From Entomortierella parvispora (taxonomy: Eukaryota > Mortierellomycota > Mortierellomycetes > Mortierellales > Mortierellaceae), in NCBI GenBank assembly GCA_963573315.1, contig OY752142.1, positions 372,001-436,000 of the forward strand: 64,000 bases of DNA. The letters run 5' to 3'. Each line of letters starts with the position of its first letter. Within the stretch, counting starts at the first letter, position 1. Below, piece by piece: positions 40,201 to 50,600 of the stretch. The notes below the pieces were generated by a model that was not told where the DNA came from, did no database searches, and saw nothing but the letters and a program-made list of their open reading frames with translations. The position numbers were made by a program, and so were the translations under genes.

Positions 40201-42000
40201 GACTCTACTCAACTTCAAGGGTCTGATTTGAGCAACGCCATTCTTCATAACGCTGGTTGCGTATGGCCGATTTGAGTAATTCCGATATGGAGGGAGCCGC
40301 TTTTGGTCAAAACCCATACCTTGAGGTGAAAGACTCTGTGCTGTACTGCGTGTTTTCGCCAGACGGGAAGCACCTGACTGTTGGTGCCGATAATGGTATG
40401 ATTGAGGTCTACAACACGTCAACATGGGACAAAGCTGTGTCTCCAGGGCTCGCTGGACGTATTACGAGTATTGCATATTCTCCTGACGGGCTGATGATCA
40501 TCTCTGGTAGCAGGGACGGAACTATAGGATAATGGGATGGGGAGACAGGGGCCCTTGTTTCAACCTCAAGTGGCCATTCCGACGCGGTCTTTTCTGTAGC
40601 CTATTCGTCAACTGGTCGACTATTCGCCTCAGGTAGTCGCGATCGAACTGTGCGATTATGGGATGCACAGACAGGAGAATTTCGATCAACTTTGAGCGGA
40701 CACACGAGTACTGTATTTTCTGTGGCCTTCTCACCCAGCGGCCATCAAATCGTTTCTGGAAGTGAAGATACGATCGTGCGACTCTGGGATGTGCAGACTG
40801 GGGAACTTTTCGCAAACTTGAGTGGCCATGCCGGGATTGTATTCTCTGTGGCGTATTCGCCAACCAGTAAACATGTCGCCTCTGGCAGTTCGGATATGAC
40901 CTTGCGACTCTGGGACGCACAGACTGGCAACATTCGCTTCATATTGAGTGGTCATGGCAGCACTGTTTCTTCTGTGGCATTTTCACCCAGTGGTCGCCAG
41001 CTTGCTTCAAGTAGTTGGGACAAAACTGTTCGACGATGGGATACTCAGACCGGCGAACATGTAACCACCTTGTCTGGCCATACCGACCTCATTTTCTGTG
41101 TGACATATTCGCCTAACAGTGTCACGAAACGTCGCAGACTCAGATCGTACGAAGTACGCGTCTCTTGTACCCTCTGGTCTAGGATCGCGAACCTAGGATC
41201 TGTATCCGCACTCATTGGCTTGTCCTCTGATCTCCGACAGGTACCCCTGGCGTCCAGGTTCTGGACCTAGGGCTATAGCTACCCTTAGTACGTATCTCTC
41301 AGCCGCACCTATCAGGACCTCCATCTCGTTCTCCTTCATCTATGTTGCCATCCCGGACCCTACTCATAGGTCCGGCTTATGATTAGTACCTGTTCGTATA
41401 TGTATCCTACTCTTCCGTGCCATCTCTGACTCAACGCAGGCCTGGTCCAGGCCTTCATCACTCTCTAGTATATAAACCCCCCTGTCCTCTTGCTTTGTCC
41501 CTCAGTCTGCAATTCACAATAAACCACACCTTTCCTTCATCTTCTTGTTCCTGTCTTGTCCGATCGTGACAAATGTACGATTGTGGGATACAGAGTCTGG
41601 CGACCTCATCTCTACGTTGAGTGGCCACATAAGCGGAATATTTTCTGCGACGTATTCGCCTTCTGGCTCTCAGATCATCTCAAGCAGTGACGATGCAACT
41701 TTGAGATTGTGGGACGTGGATTCAGGTCAGTGTTTATTAAAAGTAAGTGACTTCTAGGACAAGATCAATAGTGTTGCCTGGATGACAGTTCTCGATGTTA
41801 CCTATCTTGCAACAGGTTGCGCGGGCAAGTCTGTACGCTCCTGGAAACTCATTCAAGTTGAGGGCAAACCTCAATTGGTCCTGCACTGGCGCTCTTCCCC
41901 TCATCCGCTGGTTCTTTCAAAAGCCATCATTCAAGGCGTGAAGGGCCTAAGCAAGATCAACACAAGGCTATTCTTGCAACAGAAGGCTGTTGCTAGCTAG
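37263..42000 (+). pseudogene. Second NACHT-pentapeptide-WD40 (NLR-like) gene, decayed
   Basis: Pieces run collinear with the intact protein at 19041-24410 but in changing frames. The helical solenoid part is at 37490-38530, with stops including 37784 and 38536. A well-kept NACHT block lies at 38490-39311: Walker A GDSGAGKST near 38797, Walker B LICDGYDE near 39007, and NCRTQ. A TAG at 39309 is followed by more NACHT helices with a stop at 39681. Pentapeptides follow at 40140-40300 and WD repeats from 40320. After the LTR at 41120-41572 the last WD repeats continue and end in a TAG at 41998. The N-terminal TP-rich segment is absent. At least five stops or shifts plus the LTR rule out full-length expression. 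The conserved NACHT segment suggests decay is not ancient. Confidence 0.9.
41120..41572. mobile_element. Solo LTR (453 bp) inserted in a WD40 repeat
   Basis: It starts TGTCACGA and ends TCGTGACA, a perfect 8-bp terminal inverted repeat with TG..CA ends. Inside, near the 3' third, are a TATA element (GTATATAAACCC, ~41470) and a poly(A)-type signal (AATAAACC, ~41518), in the order expected of an LTR promoter/terminator. WD40 coding sequence lies on both sides. No clear target-site duplication is seen (flanks AACAG and AATGT), and about 12 codons of a WD repeat are missing at the site, so deletion accompanied or followed insertion. No internal element region remains. Confidence 0.85.
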
Positions 42001-42049
42001 CGCAATCAAATGTAGTTCATGCAGAAAAAGCCACAATACAGCAACGTTA

Positions 42050-42111
42050 GAATAAACCAACCTAGCAAATTCTCCAAGAAAAAAACAAGTAGAGCGGTGT
42101 GATTGGTAACG
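42050..42111. repeat. Junction repeat A (partner at 44303..44361)
   Basis: Shares AATAAACCAA near its start and AGTAGAGCGGTGTGATTGGT near its end with 44303..44361, in the same orientation, about 2.25 kb apart. It follows the stop of the NACHT pseudogene, whereas its partner precedes the WD40 fragment. Confidence 0.8.
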
Positions 42112-42185
42112 CGTAACAATCTTGGTGCCAAAGGTGTCGTCGTGGCCTTAGTGTCTCATATGTGGTGAGGCACCCAACAATTTCC

Positions 42186-42298
42186 GCTTTCTTTCCAGTT
42201 CCTCTTTTGTCTTGCGACCGCAAGATCCTTCTAGAAAAAGATAAGATCAAATCAGTCCAATCCCCGCTGCTAGATTTGGTTACAATCATCTTTGGATC
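42186..42298 (-). pseudogene. Fragment of a duplicated PRP31 gene
   Basis: The sequence aligns base by base with 45868-45972 inside the last exon of PRP31. Shared blocks are TTCCAGTTCCTCTTTTGTCT, CTTGCGACC and ACAATCATCTTT/GCAATCATCTTT. Orientation is the same as the intact gene. Only about 110 bp survive, with substitutions and an altered middle. Confidence 0.75.
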
Positions 42299-43406
42299 TT
42301 AACCAGGATCGCTACGCATGCTTGTCCGCCACAAGCCAGTTACAATTTTTTTAGTGGGGCACTTTTGCACCACCTCTGATGTTTGTGCTGTCTCTGGTGT
42401 CTGTTGCATCCTTGATATTTGCTTGCCCTTCATATCCTTTCCCCTCATTTGGGTTGCCCTTAATTCCTGTTATGTCCTTGGAATTTTGCATGCCTTTGCT
42501 TTTGCTTACCCTCGGCGAGTGTGGTTTTCTAGTCATAATATCCTTGATTCTGCCGTCCTTGATATCATTGGAGCTCCAACAGTGTCTCGCTCCTCCATGT
42601 ATCCCTCCCCTTAGCTCCAATGGAGTTACCTGAACTCCAGTTCTCCCATGATACCACGAATGTTTGCTTAGATAAGTATCTCCGTGCGTCCCCTCCCCTT
42701 CCTAGTTTCATGTCAACCTATGAACCTATGAATACGTTCTGAAGATCAAAATAAAAAGAAATAAGAGCCTTATTATTCTCTCTCTTTCTCCTTTCAGCCA
42801 AACACCGATCAAGAGGCTCGCAGGAAAAGATCCAGCGGTTCTTGTCCGAATCACGACGCCATGTCATCCTTTTAGACTTGAGGTTCATTATGCACACGGA
42901 ACCAAACGCATCGATATTTACAGAGATACAGCGTCAGCGAAAAGAGATCTTGGAAGAAAGGTCCTGGCGAATATCCTGACCCAAATGGAGCTGTTCTTGA
43001 ATTTTATTTGGCAAAAAGAAGAAAAGGGGTAGGCATGTGACACCCTTGTCAGGATTGCACTGTATAGCAAGGGTGCACTGAGAAAGCGATCATCGGAATG
43101 CACATAGACGCCTCCGTGGTTGCCTTCTCCTCAGATTTTCTCCCCCTTTCGGCACAACTGGATGTATCTGATGTATCTGCTCCAGTCACTTTGAGTAAAA
43201 GGATAATGCCTCTCAGAGTCCTAATAAATAGCTTGCGAACATAACCATTCGCACCCAACCGTTTTTTTCCAAATCTTTCAGTAGACCAAAAGTACGTGTG
43301 AGCGCCTGGCGCGCAAGAAATACAGTTTTTTTTTGTCCTTTGCGGATGTTTCTAACCATTTTGATGATCTCATCGTTGTTATAGTAGAACTCATAGTCCT
43401 GACACC
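42299..43406. other. Intergenic, upstream of the lysozyme gene
   Basis: The stretch 42370-42620 is made of degenerate CCTTGATAT/CCTT-type repeats that read as GxIKD-like units on the minus strand; I do not treat it as a gene. A T9 run is at ~43326. The lysozyme promoter should lie in the last few hundred bases; only a weak AATAAATAG is seen at ~43222. Confidence 0.4.
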
Positions 43407-43970
43407 ATGAAAATCATTTCTGTTCTAGCCACTATGGCTACCGCACTGTCGTTCACAACGGCAATCACTGGCGCCCCTTGTCGTCAACTCAATGCCGAAG
43501 GAATGGCCTTGATCGAGGGGTTCGAAGGATTTGCTGCCCGACCTGCACCGGATCCTATAGGGAAACCAACTGTGGGATATGGGCATCTCTGCCAAAGGAA
43601 TGGGTGTAGCGAAGTCCCATACGGCTCTCCTCTCACCCCAGCAACGGCGACCAGTTTGCTTCGAAGGGACCTTGAAGCATTCACATCGTGCTTGGTATCC
43701 TCTCTTAACGGACCTTTCACCCTCAACCAGAATCAGTGGGCGGCACTCACCTCGTGGGCCTTCAGCATCGGCTGTCCAGCAGTTCGCACCTCTTCGCTTA
43801 TTAAACGGCTCAATGCGGGAGAAAACCCCATCACTGTCGTTTCCAGTGAACTTCCACAGTGGAATAAGGCAGGTGGGCGCGTGGTGCCTGGGCTGGTGCG
43901 TCGTCGACAAGCGGAGTTGGCACTATTCAACAGACCATCAAGCGAGGAAGCATATCCCAACTGCGCCTGA
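43407..43970 (+). CDS. Secreted GH24 (T4-type) lysozyme
   Basis: 187 aa, single exon, ATG in acaccATGA. The N-terminal signal peptide (MKIISVLATMATALSFTTAIT) is followed by a GH24 fold. The catalytic signature E40-x8-D49-x5-T55 is intact (GFEGFAARPAPDPIGKPTVGYGH), corresponding to Glu11/Asp20/Thr26 of phage T4 lysozyme. Later blocks (LTPATATSLLRRDL, NQWAALTSWAFSIGC, WNKAGGRVVPGLVRRRQAEL) fit the family's C-terminal lobe. The enzyme cleaves the MurNAc-GlcNAc bond of bacterial peptidoglycan. In a fungus a secreted form points to antibacterial defence or bacterial feeding. The family is phage/bacterial in origin, so lateral transfer in the fungal lineage is probable, though here the gene has fungal-type signals and no prophage neighbours. 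Confidence 0.93.
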   Translation: MKIISVLATMATALSFTTAITGAPCRQLNAEGMALIEGFEGFAARPAPDPIGKPTVGYGHLCQRNGCSEVPYGSPLTPATATSLLRRDLEAFTSCLVSSLNGPFTLNQNQWAALTSWAFSIGCPAVRTSSLIKRLNAGENPITVVSSELPQWNKAGGRVVPGLVRRRQAELALFNRPSSEEAYPNCA

Positions 43971-44302
43971 TCGGGACACGCCTTTCCATAATTCATTTTA
44001 ACCCTGTCCGACGAGCATTTGTTGGTATTTTTGTGTTCCGCATGGAACAAATATTATTTCATAAGTGGCTGTTTTCATGTTCTTTCATAATCCATCCAGC
44101 TCGTCTTTCTACCTCCTCGCCACATACCATACCAAGCAAAAGTTTGCTAATAAAGATTTCGGCATCCTGATGAAGCCAACGTTGCCACCGACTCGCTGTG
44201 AGAAAACATCTCATATTTCGTTGCCTTACCACATGCTAGGCAAACGCTCGATAAGAATGCGCTCATGTATTATATAGCCCACTTGACAATACAGCTCTTG
44301 AT

Positions 44303-44361
44303 GAATAAACCAAGCTACCAATCAGTCCTAGAAGGAAAAGTAGAGCGGTGTGATTGGTAAC
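44303..44361. repeat. Junction repeat B (partner at 42050..42111)
   Basis: The same ~60-bp block as at 42050. Immediately after GTGATTGGTAACG the sequence becomes WD40 coding DNA, so this marks a rearrangement junction. Confidence 0.8.
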
Positions 44362-45285
44362 GGGTACCCTTGTATCCTCCCTAATTCGTCTTCCGGACGT
44401 TGCTCGTTCTGTGGCGCACTCCCCAAGCGGCCATCAGATCGTCTCAGGCAGCGGCGAAGGATATATTCGACTGTGGGACGCTCATACTGGCGAACTTTGC
44501 TCAATACTGAGCGGCCTCATCGGCGAAGTTTATTGCGTGGTGTATTCGCCCAGTGGTCATCAAATTGCATCAGGCGGCGGAGACAGGGCTGTGCGACCTT
44601 GGGATATACAATCTGACGAACTTTGTTCAACCTTGATTAGCCATACCGATAATGTATCTTTTGTGGCATACTCACCCAGCGGTCAACAGGTCGCCTCCGG
44701 CAGTAACGATACAACTGAAGACTCTGGGATGCACAGACTGGCCACCTTTGCTCGACATTGAGTGGTCACACCGGTGCTGTGAATTCCGTGGTGTATTCGC
44801 CCAGCGGTCACCAGATTGCATCTGGCAGTGGAGACAAGACTGTGCGACTTCGGGATGCACAGACTGGTGTTCTACAGTTGATCTTGGGTGGACATACCGG
44901 CGCCGTATATTCTGCAGCATACTCTCCTTGCGGCCAGTTTATCACCTCTGGAAGTGGAGACGAGACTGTGAGGTTATGGAATGTAGGATCGGGCGAATGT
45001 TTATTAATAGTGGACGGCTTTGAAGGGAGCGTACTCAGCCTGGCTTGGACCTCCAGCACGAATTTCGTAACCGGTTGCCAGGACAAGTCTGTTCGCTCTT
45101 GGAATATTGTTGAAGAGAAGGGCGGGCTGCAAGCGGTCCTGCACGGGCAGTCATCCCCACCGATGCTTGTTCTATCGAACGCCAAGGAATGCAAGGCCTG
45201 GGCAGCGTGCACCAGCAGCTGTTTCTGCAACGAGGGGCAGTCGACCAGCCAGTCAGCCACATCAGATGCAACGAGTGCACAATAG
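44362..45285 (+). pseudogene. Third NACHT-WD40 copy: C-terminal WD40 repeats only
   Basis: Two overlapping frames cover about six WD40 repeats of the same type as the intact protein (VxSVxYSPSGHQIASGSGDKTVRLxD), then the shared C-terminal extension (TGCQDKSVRSW, AVLHGQSSPPMLVLSNA). A frameshift lies near 44715, in DTTEDSG where DTTVRLWD is expected. No NACHT or pentapeptide part is present. The left edge coincides with junction repeat B. The fragment ends 85 bp before the tail of PRP31 on the opposite strand. Confidence 0.88.
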
Positions 45286-45369
45286 AGGCTCGTTTGATAA
45301 TATAACAGGTTTCTCGGATTTCCCATTTCAGTTCTGTTATGAAGTATACATGATCGTCCTCGTGTTGGT

Positions 45370-47149
45370 TTATTTTTTCTTTGCGCTCAAAAATCCTCCG
45401 CTTCCAAAGTACCTCTCATTCGCTGCCTTGATCTTGGCTGCTTGAGCCGTAGGGTCCACCAGCTCGATACCTTGTACAGGTGTGAAAGCAATCGAGGAGG
45501 TACCCGCCAGTGCTGCTGTAGCTGTGCCAGAGCTTTGACCATACTGAGCCAAACGCGCCGCAGTTCTGTTGGAGACCTTGCCCTTATTCCTGTTATTCTC
45601 CTGAGCTGCCCGAATCCTTCCTGCACCAGGTCCTGAAGAGTTTTGACCCAGCATTCCGAGTCCCTCTGTCGTACCATAGCCCATGACCTCTTGTTCCTCT
45701 TTTCCAAATTCGACTCTGTTCTTCAGCTTTTGCATCTCAGACTGAGCATAGAGTTCCTTCTCCTTGCGGGCTCTCCGTCCTCCACGTTTCTTCTTGGCGG
45801 CCTCCAGTGGTGCTGGCAAGGCCTTGATGTTCTTTTGTGGTGGGGGTTCCAACAGCTTGTCAATCTTCTTTTCCAGTTCCTCTTTTGTCTTGCGACCCCA
45901 GGATCCGTCTGGGAAGGAATGAGTCCTGTCAATTCGAGCTGCCAAGGTGAGTTTGGCTGCAATCATCTTTTGGGCCTTCATCCGGATCTCGGACGGCAAG
46001 TTGAGGACAAAATTCGAATAGTAAATGTATCCTGCGTTCCTGACGTTGGTGGCAGCAGAGAGAGCCCTGTTAAGGGACTTTTCCTTGCCTAGTACTTGAA
46101 CGTTGCAAGCTGGCATTTTGCTCAATCCTGTCAAGCCTCCTGCCTGTCCCATCAACTTTGCGGCTGTGGCTGTTCCAATGATTGCTGACAAGTTGGGAGC
46201 AATAAAGGTCAACCTGGACTCGACATACTCAATAATCTAAAAAAAAAATTGAGATCAGAACCGCTGTTTTTTCTTTGTCCCTGAAAATGGAGAGGCGAAA
46301 AGCAGATAATTGTTTACCGTTCCCTTGGCCTTTTCGAGTTCAAAGGCGAGATTACAGGCGTCCTCACAAGATTTCCATTCAGCTTCTGTCAATGCACGTC
46401 CTTCTGTTGTGGTGCCTGTCACGACCACGACCATCACGGTAGCAGAGGGCAAAATATCGTGCAACTCGACTTTGGTGATATCCTCCTGATTGGCGATCCG
46501 CTTCACTGTCCTGGCATAGTCCATTGGGTTGGCGACCAACGTCTCCAGTTCTGGGAACTTTGGTTCGTAATGATCTCGGATGAACTAATGACCAGAAAGA
46601 TTAACAGCAAAACAAAAAAGATATTAGTAAACCGCTGCGCCATAATACATCAAGGTCCGTCCACGTTTTCCTCCCCCTCGATTATTAGACCCATACCTTG
46701 TGAACGACCAAGATCTCGTTATCGATAGCAACAGTAATAGTATTGGCCTTGACAATCAACTGGTACTCTGGATCGTCCTCGACCATCCCTGTGACATCTG
46801 AACCCTTGGCGTCCGCCTCGGATTGGAAATGAGCAATGTCGGACAAGATGCCTTTCATTTCGCTCGAGTCCATGAGTTTGGCAATGTCGCGTGCATTCTT
46901 TGCCTTTTGCACATCCCGAAGCATCGATTCTAATGCGGCATCCTGATCCCCTGTAGGCATCTCCACATCTCCTTCCTCTCCTTCGTCATGTTCGCCATCC
47001 TCATCGTCGAAATCGCCATAGTCAATGTCCATGCCATTAGTCGCTCCCTTGTGCGAGGACGACGACGCTTGTGCATCGGAGCTTGTGCTGACGATCGCCT
47101 CTGCATCCTCGTAATCGAGATCCGCCAAAAAGTCGTCGGCTAATGACAT
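45370..47149 (-). CDS. PRP31: Pre-mRNA splicing factor PRP31 (U4/U6 snRNP)
   Basis: Exons 46697..47149, 46318..46584 and 45370..46236 (1587 nt, 528 aa). The start (MSLADDFLADLDYEDAE) matches the acidic N-terminus of the family. The Nop domain is split by introns (FIRDHYEPKFPELETLV, VELHDILPSATVMVVVVTGT, IIEYVESRLTFIAPNLSAIIGT, LSKMPACNVQVLG). The C-terminal Prp31 domain follows (SFPDGSWGRKTKEELEKKIDKLLEPP, KKKRGGRRARKEKE, TPVQGIELVDP, YFGSGGFL). PRP31 binds the 15.5K-U4 5' stem-loop and stabilises the U4/U6.U5 tri-snRNP in the nucleus. A single-copy essential gene in fungi; the relic at 42186 shows this segment was once duplicated with the neighbouring WD40 gene. Confidence 0.97.
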
Positions 47150-47646
47150 TGTTGTGCGTGTGTGTATGTGTGTCTGGAAGTAATGTGTGGCAAAAAAAAA
47201 AAAAAAAAAAAAAAAGAAAAAAGGCTCTGATCAACCTGGAACTTGCAGGGACGGCAAGCCACGCCCTGTCTACAACAGCGAAATAAAAAAAGTTGGAATA
47301 GTTTTTTGTGTGACCAAATTTCGCTTGTAGTCGGCCCAAATGCCCCCTTGTCATGTAATCAGGCCCATTCACCACCCCATTCACGCATCGCACTCTGACT
47401 TCCCCTACATCCCCTACATCTTCCCATCAACCTCCGTTTTCCCCCACCCCAAACTGAGCCTCTCATCGCTCTTCAATCTGTCGGGGACATCCTCAATCAG
47501 CAAGACAATTCATGCCCAATAATAAACTGCTTCTGTCGTGCGTGATCAGCCCCAATCTTATAGAAAAGTAGGCCTGAATCGATGTCCCCAGACATTGTAT
47601 TAATCAAGCACCACATACACTCACACAACGCTTCTATCTCCCTATC
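47150..47646. other. Divergent promoter region
   Basis: Between PRP31 (minus) and the recombinase-like gene (plus). An A25-type run at ~47191-47214 lies close to the PRP31 start and a GT repeat (TGTGCGTGTGTGTATGTGTG) at ~47153-47172. No gene. Confidence 0.5.
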
Positions 47647-50600
47647 ATGACCCCTTTGCAGCAACTCCGAGGTCGCTCTTACACTGCTGTAGTAGCAGCG
47701 CTGCCCAAGCAAGACTCCAAGAACGAGCTACCCACTGTCGCTATGAAACGCCGTGGTCGTCCTCCTGGCAGCAAGTCTGCAACTGCGATTTCATCCTCCT
47801 CCGCAAAAGATCCGAATGAAGTCTCCTCCATCAGTGGTACCATCCAAACTGAGGCTTCTGAAAACCTTGCCGGAAGTGCGCCCCTGACCAACTTCAACGC
47901 GAAATCGACAAAGTTGGCGAATAAACCGAAGGCTACCAAGCAGCCCAAAGCAACAGCCCCGAACGCGTCAACAGCATTAGCTGCGACGAATCTAAACCCT
48001 GGAGCCGAAAAGGTGGTGTCAGGAGCACAGAAATCAACCAGAAGGCAACCCACAAAGAGGACTTTGGAGGCAACATACAGTTCATGTGAATCTGTCATCT
48101 CTGACGACTCTGACTCTGATCCAGGGACACCCAAGAAGCCCAGGAAGAAAGTGCAAAGATATCAAGGCCCCAATGGCTCTGTTGTCCGTCGACTGAAGAG
48201 GTCAGCAATTCCACCAGATTTTGAACCCTTACCCACAGGAATGACTGAGGCTCAACATGCCCAATATCTCCTGGATATCAAAGCCTCGTCCAACAAAATC
48301 TTTCTTGATTTACTGGCTCGTCCAGAAATCGACATCCAAGAATTAACGGTTCGACAGCACAGAGTAAAGCTTTTGACTTGGAAGGTAAGATCTCGAGTTG
48401 ACATACAAACACCAACATGATGCGAACCAATATGACTTTGCCCGACGCGTTTGTTAATTTTGTCCTTTTTTCTTCTTGTCTAAGGATTACTGCGATTCTC
48501 ACTATGATGGCGACTATACCGTCAATGCGGAGAAGATGCTTCCCTACTTCAAACACTCTGTGTTTGAGCGAACTTCCAACAAGTTCATTACACCAGACGT
48601 GAGGTATGATGGAGTTATTGGTCTTCGTCCTGTCGGTTGGATGCCACCCGATCTGAAACGAGGCGTGGCACCAACGAAGAAGGATGAACCTGCTGTGCAA
48701 ATTCCACCGTCCCCTGCTGAATCACAAAAGGATTGGACCCTAGATGATGCAGATGGCGCCATCGCTCGATTCGAGGAAGCAGAGGCAGATACGGAGGTAG
48801 GAACAGGTTCACATTTGGCCACAGACGGGGCAGGCACTGCACCGGAATATACTACCGTAAATGCAATTGCATACCTCGTCCAAGATCAGGGTCGGGATCA
48901 GGATCAGGACTCATTAGACATTACAGATGCAGACGAGCTTGCATCACTCGGCGAGATGGTAGAGGAGGATCCGGAGATCGGAGAGGATGAAGGGCCCAAA
49001 AGACAAGTAGGAGGCCCCACTGGTGTACACATCATTGCATCGGAAAGTGACAATGCAAAAGGTAAAAACATCAGGACTCTGTCGAGGCTATGTTCAGTCC
49101 CGTTGTGTCAAGAGATTCTAATACTCATTTACTTTATTTCATTATTTTGCTTCATTAATTATAACAGTCTTTGATGGAACGCCTGACAGATACGGAAGAA
49201 TCATGATCAATGTGCCGTTATCATTAGGGACTGTGAACAATTACAGAAAGGCACTCATTTACCTATGGAAACTTCAGAACCAACGAACAGCCCCATGCCC
49301 GAACCCAGCACCCAACCCTCGTAGTGACGGTCCTTTGGATGAGGCGATCAATGCCTACGGTGTTCGTTTGGTCTATGAAAAAGCATCCACTGGGACAACG
49401 CGCACCGCATTCTGCGATACTCGAGATACATATAATGGTAGGTACAAGAGCTGTTCCCTCAGTGTTCGTTCTACTTAGTATTTGATGTTTAATATCGCCT
49501 ATTACTTCTAGGGAATAGTCTTGTTCGTATGGCAACTTACACATGGATGAGACGGCCGGTTCATCGGACTAAGGGTAACCGTAAATACAACAGTACTGAA
49601 CGATTTCCACACATACGAGAGCGTCTGTGTATCCTTGCTCGCCACCACATGTTGTTACGAGATGAAGATATTCGAAATCTGAATTTATCAGATATCTTCT
49701 GCACCATGAGCATGAAAAACGCAGCTGGATCACGTTGGGCAACAGGACTCACGTTTTGCTTGCGACGTGATAAAACAAATAAGAAAGGTGTCCTTCTCTA
49801 TTCCACCGCATTCCGACATAAGGATTTTCGCCGTTGTACCGTTGGAGCCTTCGCATTCTATCTCCTTGAGCGATTTATGGTATGTGTGAGCTTTTGTTTT
49901 GTTGTGTGCGTTGTAAAATATCTCTCATCTCTTTGTTGGGCATTTTTTAACTTTGTTGACCCGTCGTTCCTCAAGCTCAACAAGGAAGAGCTGCCTGATT
50001 TCTCCCGTCCTAACGGTTGGAAAGATGTCAAACTACTCGTTCCTAGTAACGTATCCAGCCCTCCCGATTCTCCTGACCCTAATTCGGACATGACCAGTGA
50101 GGATCGAGCCGGGATCATGAAAGAGTACCTCGCGGCTCGAGAAAAATTCACTAGAGACGTCAGAACAGCATTGACGGGCCGGACCCAGCAATTGGCAACA
50201 GCAGCTGTAATGCGGGCGTGTGAAGTCTTCTCGGCTCGACTTACCCTTGAAGGACGACATGCTGGCACTAAGGAGGCATTCAAGCTTGGATTACCAATTC
50301 AAGATATTCAGCATCTAGGTCGTTGGGTCATGTCGCAGATGATGAGCTTCCAGGCATCAAAGAACCCAATCAAAGGAGCATACTACATGGCGCACTTCAA
50401 CGGTACTGACGAGCCGTATATTCTAGCCCGAGATCTGGCTGTTCCCCCCCTTGCACTTCAACGTCTGGTTTTTCCATGGCTGGAGGACGCATTTAACGGC
50501 TGCAGCGATGATGTTGTCAAGAAGTGGCACAAGACTTGCGATCTGGAGATGGCCGATTATGACCCAGAGGAAATTGTAGAAAGCGATCTTTTCCCTGAGG

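Noticed and set aside
41120-41572. Intron in the WD40 pseudogene
   Set aside because: No GT-AG ends; it has TG..CA inverted ends with promoter and poly(A) signals typical of an LTR, and removing it does not restore a full WD repeat.
42351-42620. Repetitive Lys/Asp-rich minus frame
   Set aside because: Generated by degenerate CCTTGATAT-like repeats; no start, splice or homology evidence.
43407-43970. Lysozyme as part of a prophage or bacterial contamination
   Set aside because: It has a eukaryote-style leader and signal peptide, and the flanks are fungal (WD40 fragment, PRP31 with introns); no other phage genes are near.
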